The notes: generated by a model not told the origin, from the letters alone. A DNA stretch of 64,000 bases from Fulvimarina sp039652615 (GCF_039652615.1 NZ_JBDJAC010000005.1:124001-188000), one strand, 5' to 3'; shown: positions 9,778 to 18,934, numbered from the stretch's first letter. Program-made: numbers and translations.

Positions 9778-11349
9778 ATGCAGCACGATGTCCTCGGCCT
9801 CGACGAACTGGGGCCCGACGAGCTGAAAGAGGTCGAAGTCGGCGAAACCAAGCTGCTTCTCGCCCGAGATGGCGACCGCGTCTTCGCGACCGGCGCGAAA
9901 TGCACCCACAAGGGCGCGCCCCTGAAGAACGGAACGCGGGTCGGCAATACGGTGATCTGCCCCTGGCATCACGCCATTTTCGATCTCGACACCGGCGACC
10001 ATATCGAGCCGCCGGGTCAGGGCTGCCTCGCGCGCTTCGTGGTCTCGGTACAAAACGGCCGAATCATGGTCGAGGTGCCGGATGGCGCCGAGACCCATCG
10101 GCCGGAGGTCGACAAGAGCCAACGCAAGACCGGTGGCGAGGCCGTCTTCGCGATCGTCGGAACGGGCGCTGCCGGGCTTGCCTGCGCTCAGGAGCTCGTG
10201 AAGCAGGGTTTTGATGGCCGGATCGTCATGATCGGGCAGGAAGACGCACCGCCCTACGACCGCACGGACCTTTCGAAGGCCTATCTCAAGGGCGGCACGA
10301 CCCCTGAAAAAATGACGCTGGCCAGTGCCGATGAATTACAGAACCTCGGCATCGAACGCATCCAGGCGAAGGTGACGAAGATCGACGCCGAAGCCCGGCA
10401 GTTGACGCTCGAAGGCAAAGGCGCGCCGTCGGAACTCACCTATGACGCCTGTTTTGCCGCCCCCGGCAGCAGCGCATCGCAGTTGCCGCTCGAAAACGCC
10501 GATATGCCGAACGTCTTCACGCTCCGCTCCATGAAAGACGGCAAGGCCCTCCACGACGCGGCGGAGATCGAGACAGAGATCGTGATCGTCGGTTCGGGCT
10601 TCATCGGCATGGAAGCGGCGGCAGCCCTTGCGGGCGACGAAAAGACCATCACGGTCGTCACCCCGGAAGAGCTCCCCTTCGCCTCGAAATGGGGCGATGC
10701 CGTCGCCAGGCAGATCGCCGAGCAGCACAAGTCGAAGGGCGTGACCCTGAAGCTTGGCTCCAAGGTGTCGGCGATCGAAGCCTCCGACGGCATGGCGACC
10801 GGCGTGACGACCGAAGGTGGCGAAACGATCCGCGCCGGACTGATCATTCTGGCCGTTGGCGCAAAACCCAATCTCGACGCGTTCGGCGATCTCGCAGAGG
10901 ACGGCAAGATTTCGGTCGACGCAAAGCTAAGGGCGGCAAACCGGCTCTGGGTCGGCGGCGATGTGGCGGATTTTCCGCTGCCCAAGCGGGGATATTCGAC
11001 GCGGATAGAGCACTGGCGCGTTGCCGAACAGCATGGCCGCCACGCGGCACGAGCCATGCTGGGCGACGAGAGCGATTATTCCGGCGTCCCCTTCTTCTGG
11101 TCGGCGCAGTACGGGCCGATCCATTACGTGGGTCATGCGGAAAGCTATGACGACGTCCACATCGAGGGCGATATCGAGGAAGGCAGCTACACCGCCTTCT
11201 ACATCAAGAACGGCAAGGTGGTTGCGGGCATCGGACGGGGCAAGGCGGATGTAACGGCCGAGCTTCACGCCGCAATGCTGTTCAATCCGGTGCCCAGCGC
11301 CGAAAAGCTGAAAGAAGCTGGCTGGAAGCCGCTTTCACTACTCGATTAA
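9778..11349 (+). CDS. Rieske-FAD pyridine nucleotide-disulfide oxidoreductase (AIF-like)
   Basis: Single-chain fusion of a Rieske 2Fe-2S domain to a ferredoxin-reductase-like FAD/NAD(P)H domain, resembling animal AIFM3. From ATG 9778 (523 residues; preceded by AGGATGG) the Rieske ligands are Cys42-x-His44 (CTHKGAPL) and Cys61-xx-His64 (CPWHH). A dinucleotide fold for FAD begins at about 120 (AIVGTGAAGLACAQEL), and a second fold for NAD at about 265 (IVIVGSGFIGMEAAAAL). The C-terminus has the WSAQYGPIHYVGHA segment typical of these reductases. A TTG 60 bases upstream is in frame but poorly placed. The electron acceptor is unknown and no oxygenase is adjacent. Confidence 0.88.
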   Translation: MQHDVLGLDELGPDELKEVEVGETKLLLARDGDRVFATGAKCTHKGAPLKNGTRVGNTVICPWHHAIFDLDTGDHIEPPGQGCLARFVVSVQNGRIMVEVPDGAETHRPEVDKSQRKTGGEAVFAIVGTGAAGLACAQELVKQGFDGRIVMIGQEDAPPYDRTDLSKAYLKGGTTPEKMTLASADELQNLGIERIQAKVTKIDAEARQLTLEGKGAPSELTYDACFAAPGSSASQLPLENADMPNVFTLRSMKDGKALHDAAEIETEIVIVGSGFIGMEAAAALAGDEKTITVVTPEELPFASKWGDAVARQIAEQHKSKGVTLKLGSKVSAIEASDGMATGVTTEGGETIRAGLIILAVGAKPNLDAFGDLAEDGKISVDAKLRAANRLWVGGDVADFPLPKRGYSTRIEHWRVAEQHGRHAARAMLGDESDYSGVPFFWSAQYGPIHYVGHAESYDDVHIEGDIEEGSYTAFYIKNGKVVAGIGRGKADVTAELHAAMLFNPVPSAEKLKEAGWKPLSLLD

Positions 11350-11365
11350 GCGGGACGAAAATAAC

Positions 11366-11394
11366 AAAAGGGGCGCTCACGGGGCGCCCCTTTT
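11366..11394 (+). terminator. Intrinsic terminator after the Rieske-FAD gene
   Basis: AAAAGGGGCGC pairs with GCGCCCCTTTT, followed directly by the T run; it begins 17 bases after the stop codon. It may also serve the opposite-strand TM2 genes, because the stem is symmetric with A/T tails on both sides. Confidence 0.88.
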
Positions 11395-11424
11395 CACGCC
11401 ATGATGAAATCCGCGGCGACGGAA

Positions 11425-11685
11425 TCAGAACAGGCCGCGATCATCCCGTTCGCGCAGGGCGAAACGACGCTCCAGATTCTCTTCCCGCACCATGCCGGGG
11501 ATCAGAAGCAGATCGATGATCTGGCCGATAAAAAGGAACCCGAAGGTGAGAAGCCAGATGGTCCCGGAGACCGGGCGGCCGTTGTAGAAGCGGTGAATGC
11601 CGCACACCCCGAAGAAGCAGGAGCACCACAGAAGGTAAGAAACGGCCTTCGACTTTTCCTCGGGCAAGGACTGGTCGAGTGTCAT
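11425..11685 (-). CDS. TM2 domain protein, second of a tandem pair
   Basis: Small 86-residue inner-membrane protein with one TM2 unit: two helices joined by a short turn. Visible marks are AVSYLLWCSCFFGVCGIHRFY, the Asn-Gly-Arg turn (YNGRP) and GTIWLLTFGFLFIGQIIDLLLIPGMV. The conserved G-x-H-R-F-Y and D-x-x-x-I-P residues are intact. The start ATG overlaps the stop of the upstream TM2 gene as ATGA, implying translational coupling. It is roughly 55-60% identical by eye to its neighbour, so the pair arose by duplication. The function of bacterial TM2 proteins is unknown. Confidence 0.85.
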   Translation of the reverse strand: MTLDQSLPEEKSKAVSYLLWCSCFFGVCGIHRFYNGRPVSGTIWLLTFGFLFIGQIIDLLLIPGMVREENLERRFALRERDDRGLF

Positions 11686-11921
11686 CGGCGAAGCCTGTCG
11701 TTTTCATACCCGGCCAGACGGCTCTGCATGTTCTGCTCACGGACCATGCCCGGGATGAGGAAGAGATCGATGATCTGGCCGATGCCCAAAAGACCGCCGG
11801 TCAGAAGCCAGAGAAGGCCTGTCCAGGGCCGGCCGAGATAGAACCGGTGCAGGCCACAGACGATGAACAGGCAGCAAAACCACAGGATATATGAGGTTGC
11901 CTGAGACTTTTCGCCATCCAT
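11682..11921 (-). CDS. TM2 domain protein, first of a tandem pair
   Basis: A 79-residue TM2 protein. The ATG at 11921 (MDGEKSQATSYILW) has GGAG eight bases upstream and aligns with the start of its paralogue; an ATG at 11942 is possible but has no better ribosome site. Motifs are GLHRFYLGRP and GLLWLLTGGLLGIGQIIDLF, ending IPGMVREQN. The pair makes a short two-gene operon between the Rieske-FAD gene and the HerA-like ATPase gene. Confidence 0.83.
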   Translation of the reverse strand: MDGEKSQATSYILWFCCLFIVCGLHRFYLGRPWTGLLWLLTGGLLGIGQIIDLFLIPGMVREQNMQSRLAGYENDRLRR

Positions 11922-12059
11922 CTGCACTGCTCCATCACACAAGCTTCGCCGCGATTTCCAAGCGGCATCCTGCCCTGTGATGTGGTGTTTCCATGGGCGG
12001 ACGTAAAGGTTCGGGCCCCAATCGCCTTTCAGTCAAGGCTACCTGAATAGGTCAGCTGG

Positions 12060-13739
12060 CTAACGCCCTTTCTTGAAGCTTCCCAGAATGCCGCGCACGA
12101 CCGCCCGTGTCACGGTGGAAGCGAGCGTTCGCCCGACCTGTTTCATGATCGTTTCCGACACCGACTGGCGCTGATAGCGCGGGCTGGAGCGCGGCTTGCG
12201 GCGCGGTGCGCGGCGGGACGAAGATCTCTCCTCGTCGTCGTAATCCTGAGCGTCGTCACGACCACCAAAGCCGAAATCCGGCAGCTGGAAACCGGTGCGG
12301 GTGCGGCGAGGCTCGTCCGCGCTCGCCTGTTCCCGGCGGCGCGCGGCCTCCGCCCGTCGCTCACCTTCCTCGTTGGGGCGGGCTTCCGCTTCTTCATCTT
12401 CCCGCTGACGGGCCTCTTCCTCACGCTTCAGCTCCTCCTCGGCGCGGCCGATCAGGATCTCGTAAGCCGATTCCCGATCGATCGGAAAATCGTATTTGCC
12501 GGCGACATGGCTCTTGCGGATCAAGTCCGCGCGCTGCTCATCGGTGATCGGTCCTAGACTGGCCGCTGGCGGGCGGATGAGCGTGCGCTCCACCATCGAG
12601 GGAACGCCCTTTGCGCCCAGCGTCGAGACCAGCGCCTCACCGACGCCGAGGGTGGTGATCGTCTCGAAGGCGTCGAATTCCGGGTTCGGACGGAAGGTCT
12701 CGGCGGCAGTCTTGACCGCCTTCTGCTCGCGCGGGGTATAGGCGCGCAGGGCGTGCTGAATCCGATTGCCGAGCTGGGCGAGCACGCCGTCCGGCACGTC
12801 GAGCGGGTTCTGGGTGACGAAATAGATGCCGACGCCCTTGGAGCGGATCAGCTTCACCAGCTGCTCGACCCGTTCGAGCAGGATCTTTGGCGCGTCGTCG
12901 AAAAGAAGGTGCGCCTCGTCGAAAAAGAAGACGAGTTTTGGCTTTTCAGGATCGCCCACCTCTGGCAGTTCCTCGAAAAGCTCGGACAGGAGCCAGAGCA
13001 GGAAGGTGCCGTAAAGGCGCGGGTTCATCATCAGCTTGTCGGCCGCGATCACATTGACGACGCCGCGACCGTCGCGATCGGTCTCCATCAGATCCTGGAT
13101 CCTCAAGGCCGGCTCGCCGAAGAACTGCTCCGCGCCCTGCTGCTCCAGAACCAGAAGAGAGCGCTGGATCGCGCCGACCGAGGCCTTCGCGACATTGCCG
13201 TAGATCTTTGAGATGACGGACGCGTTCTCGGCAAGATGGGCAAGCATCGCCTGAAGGTCCTTCAGGTCGAGGAGCAGAAGCCCCTCGTCGTCGGCGATCT
13301 TGAAGGCGATGTTGAGGACGCCCTCCTGCGCATCTGTCAGATCCATGAGTCGCGAAAGAAGGAGCGGGCCCATCTCGCTGACGGTCGCGCGAATGGGATG
13401 ACCCTTTTCACCGAAGATGTCCCAGAAGGCGACGGGGAAATAGTCGCGATAATAAGGATCGAGGCCGATCTCGGCCGCCCTTCGTACAAGGAAATCCTTC
13501 TCCTCGCCGCGCACCGAAATGCCTGAAAGATCGCCCTTGATATCGGCACATACGACAGGGACGCCCGCTTCGGAAAAACCCTCGGCGAGGATCTGCAGGG
13601 TCACCGTCTTGCCGGTGCCGGTCGCGCCGGTCACGAGGCCATGGCGATTGGCGAGCTTCAGATCGAGATATTCGCCCTTCTTGTTGGCATTCGCCGGATC
13701 GCGGCTCGTGCCGAGATAGATCTTGCCGTCTTCCAGCAT
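12060..13739 (-). CDS. HerA/YjgR-like ATPase (DUF853)
   Basis: P-loop ATPase of the HerA-FtsK branch, about 559 residues, cytosolic. The Walker A motif GATGTGKT is at residues 38-45, and the Walker B region is KLVFFFDEAHLLFDDAP at about 265-280. The arginine-finger region follows (QNPLDVPDGVLAQLGNRIQHALRAYTP). The C-terminus, from about 430, is a long Glu/Arg-rich low-complexity stretch ending in a short conserved tail (MKQVGRTLASTVTRAVVRGI). The biochemical role of this subfamily is not established; it lacks the nearby NurA nuclease expected of a HerA repair system. Transcribed alone, toward the TM2 pair. Confidence 0.85.
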   Translation of the reverse strand: MLEDGKIYLGTSRDPANANKKGEYLDLKLANRHGLVTGATGTGKTVTLQILAEGFSEAGVPVVCADIKGDLSGISVRGEEKDFLVRRAAEIGLDPYYRDYFPVAFWDIFGEKGHPIRATVSEMGPLLLSRLMDLTDAQEGVLNIAFKIADDEGLLLLDLKDLQAMLAHLAENASVISKIYGNVAKASVGAIQRSLLVLEQQGAEQFFGEPALRIQDLMETDRDGRGVVNVIAADKLMMNPRLYGTFLLWLLSELFEELPEVGDPEKPKLVFFFDEAHLLFDDAPKILLERVEQLVKLIRSKGVGIYFVTQNPLDVPDGVLAQLGNRIQHALRAYTPREQKAVKTAAETFRPNPEFDAFETITTLGVGEALVSTLGAKGVPSMVERTLIRPPAASLGPITDEQRADLIRKSHVAGKYDFPIDRESAYEILIGRAEEELKREEEARQREDEEAEARPNEEGERRAEAARRREQASADEPRRTRTGFQLPDFGFGGRDDAQDYDDEERSSSRRAPRRKPRSSPRYQRQSVSETIMKQVGRTLASTVTRAVVRGILGSFKKGR

Positions 13740-13959
13740 AGCTGCGGTCCCTCTCCCCTTGCCGACCGCTCCGGTTTAGCCCCTGCCGGCATGCCTGGAC
13801 AAGCTGGCCCTGATCACCGTGAGCCCCGCGCGGGCCATGATACGCAATCCCACGGACACGGCTGGACGCGGAATCATTGGCGTTTCAGACGCCTGACCTA
13901 TTCTCCGGTGCCGCCGCGCACATGCTGGCCCTTCGCCCCAGCCAAGGAAAGACGAACGC

Positions 13960-14355
13960 ATGGAACAGCTTCTCACTCGCATCGCCGGCGAGGCCGGGCT
14001 CGACGCACAGACGACCAGGGCTGCCGTCGGACATATCCTCGCATTCATCAAGGCCGAGGGAGAGGGGCCTGCGGTGAAAGAGATGCTGGACGCGATCCCC
14101 GGAGCAAAAGATGCGATCATCGAAGCGGGACAAACGCGGACGGGAAGCGGTGGATTGCTCGGCGGCCTGATGGGTGCCCTCGCCGGCTCCAGCGCGATCA
14201 TGGCGCTTGGCTCGAAGCTGACCGGACTTGGTCTCGATGTCCCGCAGATCAGAACCGTCGCCAAGGAACTCGTCACATTCGCCAAACAGCATGCCGGCGA
14301 CGAAACGGTCGAGCGCGCGCTGAAATCCGTTCCGGGACTGAGCGACTATATGTAG
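13960..14355 (+). CDS. Conserved small protein of unknown function
   Basis: A 131-residue protein, not confidently recognised. The first 60 residues are predicted helical (MEQLLTRIAGEAGLDAQTTRAA), followed by a Gly/Ala-rich hydrophobic stretch (about 63-85, GGLLGGLMGALAGSS) and a second helical repeat. Its pattern of short helices around a glycine-rich patch recalls DUF2267/DUF2780-like small proteins, but that is a resemblance only. No signal peptide. The ATG at 13960 lies after GGAAAGACGA, an acceptable ribosome site. The gene is divergent from the HerA-like ATPase gene. Confidence 0.6.
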   Translation: MEQLLTRIAGEAGLDAQTTRAAVGHILAFIKAEGEGPAVKEMLDAIPGAKDAIIEAGQTRTGSGGLLGGLMGALAGSSAIMALGSKLTGLGLDVPQIRTVAKELVTFAKQHAGDETVERALKSVPGLSDYM

Positions 14356-14637
14356 TTGCCGAGAAGCAACATTCCGCCGGCATTTCAGTAAAGGCGCATG
14401 GCGGTTCCGGTCGGCAAAGCCCCCGGTGATCAGCGCCTTACATCACGAAACCGATTCTCCTTTGGGTTTCCAGCGCTTGTCACGCCGACTCATGTCAGGT
14501 CTACTCCTGTTAAAGTTATAGCGCCGTGCGCAAGGCTTATGGCATTTGCTGAGCCTTGAGCTTTGGCCACGGCCTATCGATGGCAAAGCCGGACGGATGA
14601 TCGCTTCGTTTCGGCCAGCAGCAGGGCAGCTAATTTC
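14356..14637. other. Intergenic region upstream of the HWE kinase gene
   Basis: About 280 bases between the small unknown gene and the kinase gene. I see no terminator, RNA gene or clear promoter match; the stretch 14500-14525 is relatively AT-rich (CTCCTGTTAAAGTTATAG) and could be the kinase promoter. Confidence 0.4.
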
Positions 14638-16383
14638 ATGAGCCTCGGCAAAAGGGCGGGCCAGTCGAGATGGCTACTGCGGTGGGGGCGTTTGTCGCCG
14701 CCATGGGGAGGCCTGCGTCCTGGTCGTCTTGCCCATGTCTTGCTGCGTCCCTCGCTGCTCGTCCACCTGACCACGCTGACGCTGACGGTTCTGGCGCCTG
14801 CCCTTCTGTTCAGCGCCTTTCTTATCTTCCGTTTCTCCGACCAGCAGCAGGAACTTGCCCGCGCTCAGGTCGGCGACATGGCCGAGATCGTTTCGAACGC
14901 CTTCGACCGGGAAGTGGTCGGACTGCTCGCGACCGCCCGTGTCCTTGCGACCTCGGGCACGATCGAGAATCTGGATTTTCAGGTCTTCAGAGATCGTTCC
15001 ATTCGCGCCCTCAGGAGTAGCGGCATCGTCGCCGATCTCATCGACGAACAGGGCGAACTTGTCGCCTCGACGAGTAACGCGCCCGCCAAGCCCGTCGTGC
15101 AGCAGCACGAACAGCGGATCATCGATGATGCTCTGACGAAGGGCCGCGCCGACGTCTCGGGCGTCGCCTTCGATCCGCGTCTAGGAAAGCTCGTTTTTAT
15201 GGTCGCCGTGCCGACCACGGAACTCGAGGACACGCGCTACGTGGTGGCGTTGACGAAGCCGCTGGATAGCCTCAACGAGGTTATCGAGGAGAAGAACCTG
15301 CCGGGTGCCTGGTCCGTCGTCGTCGAGGATGCGGACGGCGAACAGGTATTCTCGGGAGGCGCCGCCAACGGCCAGATGTTCGGACCGAGCATCATCGAGC
15401 AGGGCATCGGAAAGACCTCGCCCGGCTTTACCGACAATGACGACCTCATCGATGCCTCGAAGGTCTCCGCGCTTACCCACTGGCGCACGATCGTCACCGT
15501 TTCCACCGCCGCGATCGAACGTCCGATCATGCGATCCTGGTATACGTTGATTGCGTTCGGCCTCGTTCTGACGGCCTTCAGCGTGTTCCTCGGCATCATG
15601 ATGGGCCGACGGGTGTCGCGTCCCATCCTGGCGCTGTCCAAACAGGCCCAGGCCATCGGCCGCGGCGAGCCGGCCCTCACCGTGACGACGGATATCGCCG
15701 AAATCGGCGAGGTCTCGAAGGTCTTGAACCGGGCCTCGCGCGACCGGATCGAGGCCGAGGAACAGACCCGGCTCCTGATGCGCGAAATGACCCATCGGGC
15801 GAAAAACCAGTATGCGCTGGTCGCCGCCATCGCTCGGCGCGCGGCGCGGGAAAGCGCCGATACCGGCGAATTCCTGAACACGCTCTCCGATGCGCTCGCC
15901 TCACTCGCGCGCTCGGCCGAACTTCTGTCCAACAAGGGGTGGGAGAGCGTGGAACTCTCCGCTCTGATCGAGAACCAGCTTTCCGCATTCGGGGTGCAGA
16001 GCAAGCGAATCCGCTACGAGGGTCCAAGGCTTAAGGTGAATGCTTCTGTTGCCCAGACGATCGGCCTCGCGCTTCACGAGCTGGCGACCAACGCGGCAAA
16101 GTACGGCGCCCTCTCCGTCGACAACGGGCTTGTGCAGATCACATGGTCCCATGGCGAGAAATTTGCCATAGAATGGCGCGAAAGCGGGGGGCCGCCTGTC
16201 AGGAAGCCCAGCCGCTCAGGCTTTGGCACACTCATCACCCAGAAAATGACGGCACGCGGTCTCGGCGGGTCCGCAACAATGAGCTTCGAGGAAACAGGTG
16301 TCATCTGGCAGCTGGAAGCGCCGCCCGAAAGCGCCGAGCCGATCGCGGAAACCGTTTCGGGCAAAGCTGGAAATTCCGTGTGA
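14638..16383 (+). CDS. HWE-family sensor histidine kinase with periplasmic sensor and HAMP
   Basis: Membrane-bound two-component kinase. From ATG 14638 (581 residues) it has a TM at about 45-65, an extracytoplasmic Cache-like sensor (about 70-290), a second TM near 300-320 and a HAMP linker (RRVSRPILALSKQAQAIGRG). The HWE kinase core follows: phospho-acceptor His386 in MREMTHRAKNQ, then HELATNAAKYGALS as the N-box and WRESGG supplying the Trp-x-Glu that names the family. HWE kinases often control general stress or light responses. No response regulator is adjacent, so the partner must be encoded elsewhere. A TTG at 14563 would extend the N-terminus by 25 residues and is less likely. Confidence 0.88.
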   Translation: MSLGKRAGQSRWLLRWGRLSPPWGGLRPGRLAHVLLRPSLLVHLTTLTLTVLAPALLFSAFLIFRFSDQQQELARAQVGDMAEIVSNAFDREVVGLLATARVLATSGTIENLDFQVFRDRSIRALRSSGIVADLIDEQGELVASTSNAPAKPVVQQHEQRIIDDALTKGRADVSGVAFDPRLGKLVFMVAVPTTELEDTRYVVALTKPLDSLNEVIEEKNLPGAWSVVVEDADGEQVFSGGAANGQMFGPSIIEQGIGKTSPGFTDNDDLIDASKVSALTHWRTIVTVSTAAIERPIMRSWYTLIAFGLVLTAFSVFLGIMMGRRVSRPILALSKQAQAIGRGEPALTVTTDIAEIGEVSKVLNRASRDRIEAEEQTRLLMREMTHRAKNQYALVAAIARRAARESADTGEFLNTLSDALASLARSAELLSNKGWESVELSALIENQLSAFGVQSKRIRYEGPRLKVNASVAQTIGLALHELATNAAKYGALSVDNGLVQITWSHGEKFAIEWRESGGPPVRKPSRSGFGTLITQKMTARGLGGSATMSFEETGVIWQLEAPPESAEPIAETVSGKAGNSV

Positions 16384-16462
16384 TCCAGCCGGACGACCGG
16401 CGCAAGCCAGCCTGGTTTGCCGACGGGCCTTCGAAAGCCGTGTTCTCGAATGATCGACTGGA

Positions 16463-16500
16463 CAATTCGACCGGGCTTCGCTTGAAGCCCGGCCGAATTG
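16463..16500. repeat. Long intergenic hairpin, 17-bp arms
   Basis: CAATTCGACCGGGCTTC and GAAGCCCGGCCGAATTG pair with one A-C mismatch around a 4-nt loop. There is no T-run, so it is not a standard terminator. Its flanks (GGGCCTTCGAAAGCC upstream, AATTCG arms) loosely echo the palindromic repeats at 33.7 and 36.5 kb, but the relation is weak. Confidence 0.7.
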
Positions 16501-16639
16501 CATGCCCCTCTTTCACATCGATTGTCGCGAAGCCATCAAACGGATTTCGTAAGAGAGGCCCCCGCACCTGCATGGACGCCGGTTAGCCGCTGTGTCTTTA
16601 AGGGCTACAGCCGAACAGCGAGAGGATGGTCGTTCCGCA

Positions 16640-17692
16640 ATGATCACCGCTTACATCTCCGACGAGCTCCGGATGACCCGTCGATCCATCGACATCGAAG
16701 CCGAGTCCATTCCGGAGGAGTCCGTCTGGATCGATATGCATGAGCCGGACGATGCAGAGATCGAGGCGGTTCAAACCTTCGTCAAGGCAACGATCCCGTC
16801 CCGGGCCGAGATGATGGAGATCGAGATTTCCAGCCGGCTCTACACCGAGGACGCAGCCGAAGTGATGAACATTCCGGTGATCCACGGTCTTCACAACGGT
16901 CAGGCCTCGTTTGCCCCCATCACCTTCCTGCTCGCATCCAAACGACTGGTGACGATCCGCTACAGCGATCCGACAAGCTTCAAGATCTTCGCCGCCCGGC
17001 TGTGTCACGATCCCTCGATCATGGGCCTGAAGAAGGATGACAAGCCGCTGCCAGGCACCTCTTCCGCCATGTCGGCAGCCGGGGAAAATCACCAGGCGGA
17101 GAGCCTGCTTGTCGGTATTCTGGAAACCGTCATCGATCGCGTAGCTGACCTCCTTGAAACGATCTCCGCCGATCTCGATCAGATCGCGTCGGACATCTTT
17201 TCATCGTCGAGCCGCAAGAAGCCGATCGGAACGGCCGAATTCAAGAAACTGCTTCAACGGATCGGAGAGGCCGGCGATCTCGCCTCCCGTGTGCGCGAGT
17301 CTCTTGCGGTCTTCGACCGTCTCACGCCCTTTCTTCAGCTTGTCCTCGATGGCCGCGCGAAGGGTTCGCAGAACCTCAGGCGGCGGCTCAAGATCATGTC
17401 GCGGGACGTTCGTTCGCTCAGCGACTTCTGCTCCTTCCTGTCGAACAAGACGACCTTTCTGCTCGATACGACGGTCGGCATGATCTCGATCGAGCAGAAC
17501 GGCATCATCAAGGTGTTTTCCGTCGCCTCGGTGGCTTTCCTGCCGCCGACTCTGATCGCCTCGATCTACGGCATGAACTTTCGGATCATGCCCGAGCTGG
17601 ACTGGTCGTTCGGCTATCCGATGGCGATCGTGATGATGATCATGTCGGCGCTTTTGCCGACCCTTTATTTTCGCTCGAAGGGCTGGTTCTAG
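16640..17692 (+). CDS. CorA-family divalent cation transporter
   Basis: Pentameric Mg2+/Co2+ (or Zn2+) channel of the inner membrane. From ATG 16640, 350 residues: a large cytosolic N-terminal domain (1-280), a long stalk helix, and two C-terminal TM segments. The signature GMN motif is present as SIYGMNFRIMPELDW between the TMs, followed by YPMAIVMMIMSALLPTLYF and a basic tail RSKGW. GAGAGGAT precedes the ATG. A GTG at 16592 is in frame but less plausible. The ZntB subfamily cannot be excluded. Confidence 0.9.
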   Translation: MITAYISDELRMTRRSIDIEAESIPEESVWIDMHEPDDAEIEAVQTFVKATIPSRAEMMEIEISSRLYTEDAAEVMNIPVIHGLHNGQASFAPITFLLASKRLVTIRYSDPTSFKIFAARLCHDPSIMGLKKDDKPLPGTSSAMSAAGENHQAESLLVGILETVIDRVADLLETISADLDQIASDIFSSSSRKKPIGTAEFKKLLQRIGEAGDLASRVRESLAVFDRLTPFLQLVLDGRAKGSQNLRRRLKIMSRDVRSLSDFCSFLSNKTTFLLDTTVGMISIEQNGIIKVFSVASVAFLPPTLIASIYGMNFRIMPELDWSFGYPMAIVMMIMSALLPTLYFRSKGWF

Positions 17693-17764
17693 CCCTTCGT
17701 CCGATCCCAGGCCGTCTCGCCGCCGAGCGGGCAGGAATGATGGCGAGGCAAGAGCGCTGGGCGC

Positions 17765-18784
17765 TCAGGCCACCCCGATTCTCAACAGATCGTGCAGATG
17801 CACGATGCCGACCGGCTTCTTTTCCTCGCCGACCACCATCAGCGAGGTGATGTTCGAGGCGTTGATGATCTCCAACGCGCTCATCGCGAGCGTGTCCGGC
17901 CCGACGGTCTTCGGATCGCGCGTCATGACGTGATCGACGGTCTTGGCGAGAAGATCCGACGAAATGTGCCGCCGCAGATCGCCATCGGTGATGATCCCGC
18001 TGAGACGGCCCCCATCACCAGTCACCGCAACGCAACCGAAACTCTTGCGCGACATGACAAGGATCGCTTCCGACATCAGCGCACCGGAAGCAACGAGCGG
18101 CATCTCATCGCCCGGATGCATGACATCCCCGACCCGAACGAGGCTGGCGCCGAGTTTGCCGCCCGGATGATAGATGCGAAAATCCTGCGGCGTGAAACGG
18201 CGCTGCTCCAGAAGTGCGACCGCGAGCGCATCGCCGAGCGCCATCTGCAGCGTGGTCGAGGTCGTCGGCGCGAGACCGTGGGGACAGGCTTCGGTCGCCG
18301 GCGGCAGAAGCAGGATTTCGTCGGCGCTCCGCCCGAGTGCGGAATCCGGCTTCGACGTCATGGCGATCAGGGTGATTCCGAAGCGCCGAGAATAATCGAG
18401 AATACCCTTCAGTTCGTTCGTCTCGCCGGACCACGACAGGGCGAGAATGATGTCCTCGCGCCCGATCATGCCCAGATCGCCGTGATTGGCTTCCGCCGCG
18501 TGGACGAAGAAGGCGGGGGTTCCGGTCGAGGCGAAGGTCGCCGCCATCTTCGTCCCGATATGGCCGCTCTTGCCGACACCGGTCACGACGATGCGGCCGC
18601 GCATCTCCAGAATGCGCCCGATCGAGCGCTCGAACGCGGCAGCGCGCTCGCCTACCAGATTGTCGCTGAGTGCTTTCAGCCCTTCGGCTTCTATCGCGAT
18701 CGTTCTAAGGGCGGACAGGATGGCAGTCGTCTGGCTCTCGTCGCCGGCGGACGTGAGTAGCGCGCTTTTGGTTGTCTGGGGCAA
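17765..18784 (-). CDS. kdsD: Arabinose-5-phosphate isomerase (KpsF/GutQ/KdsD)
   Basis: Interconverts D-ribulose 5-phosphate and D-arabinose 5-phosphate, the first step of KDO synthesis for LPS; kdsA for a later step is at 59 kb. The protein has an N-terminal SIS domain (VTGVGKSGHIGTKMAATFAS, SWSGETNE) and two C-terminal CBS units (from about 215). A TTG at 18784, preceded by GAAGAG six bases away, gives 339 residues, close to the family norm. The open frame extends another 83 codons to an ATG at 19033, but that part overlaps the signal-peptide region of the divergent gene and has no family similarity. Start certainty is moderate; function is secure. Confidence 0.87.
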   Translation of the reverse strand: MPQTTKSALLTSAGDESQTTAILSALRTIAIEAEGLKALSDNLVGERAAAFERSIGRILEMRGRIVVTGVGKSGHIGTKMAATFASTGTPAFFVHAAEANHGDLGMIGREDIILALSWSGETNELKGILDYSRRFGITLIAMTSKPDSALGRSADEILLLPPATEACPHGLAPTTSTTLQMALGDALAVALLEQRRFTPQDFRIYHPGGKLGASLVRVGDVMHPGDEMPLVASGALMSEAILVMSRKSFGCVAVTGDGGRLSGIITDGDLRRHISSDLLAKTVDHVMTRDPKTVGPDTLAMSALEIINASNITSLMVVGEEKKPVGIVHLHDLLRIGVA

Positions 18785-18934
18785 TGGAAACTCTTCAGCC
18801 TTGTCATGCGGGACCGTCGATGTCGGTCTCGGCAGAATTGAACGATTTGTTAACCATAAATCTTCATCTTCTCCAAAGGCTGCCGGCAATGCATCCGACC
18901 TTTGGGCCGCAAAAACGAGAATTCGTGATCGAAG

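Noticed and set aside
16463..16500. Fourth member of the palindromic repeat family
   Set aside because: Similar hairpin layout and a few shared bases, but the alignment to A-C is too weak to claim a relation.
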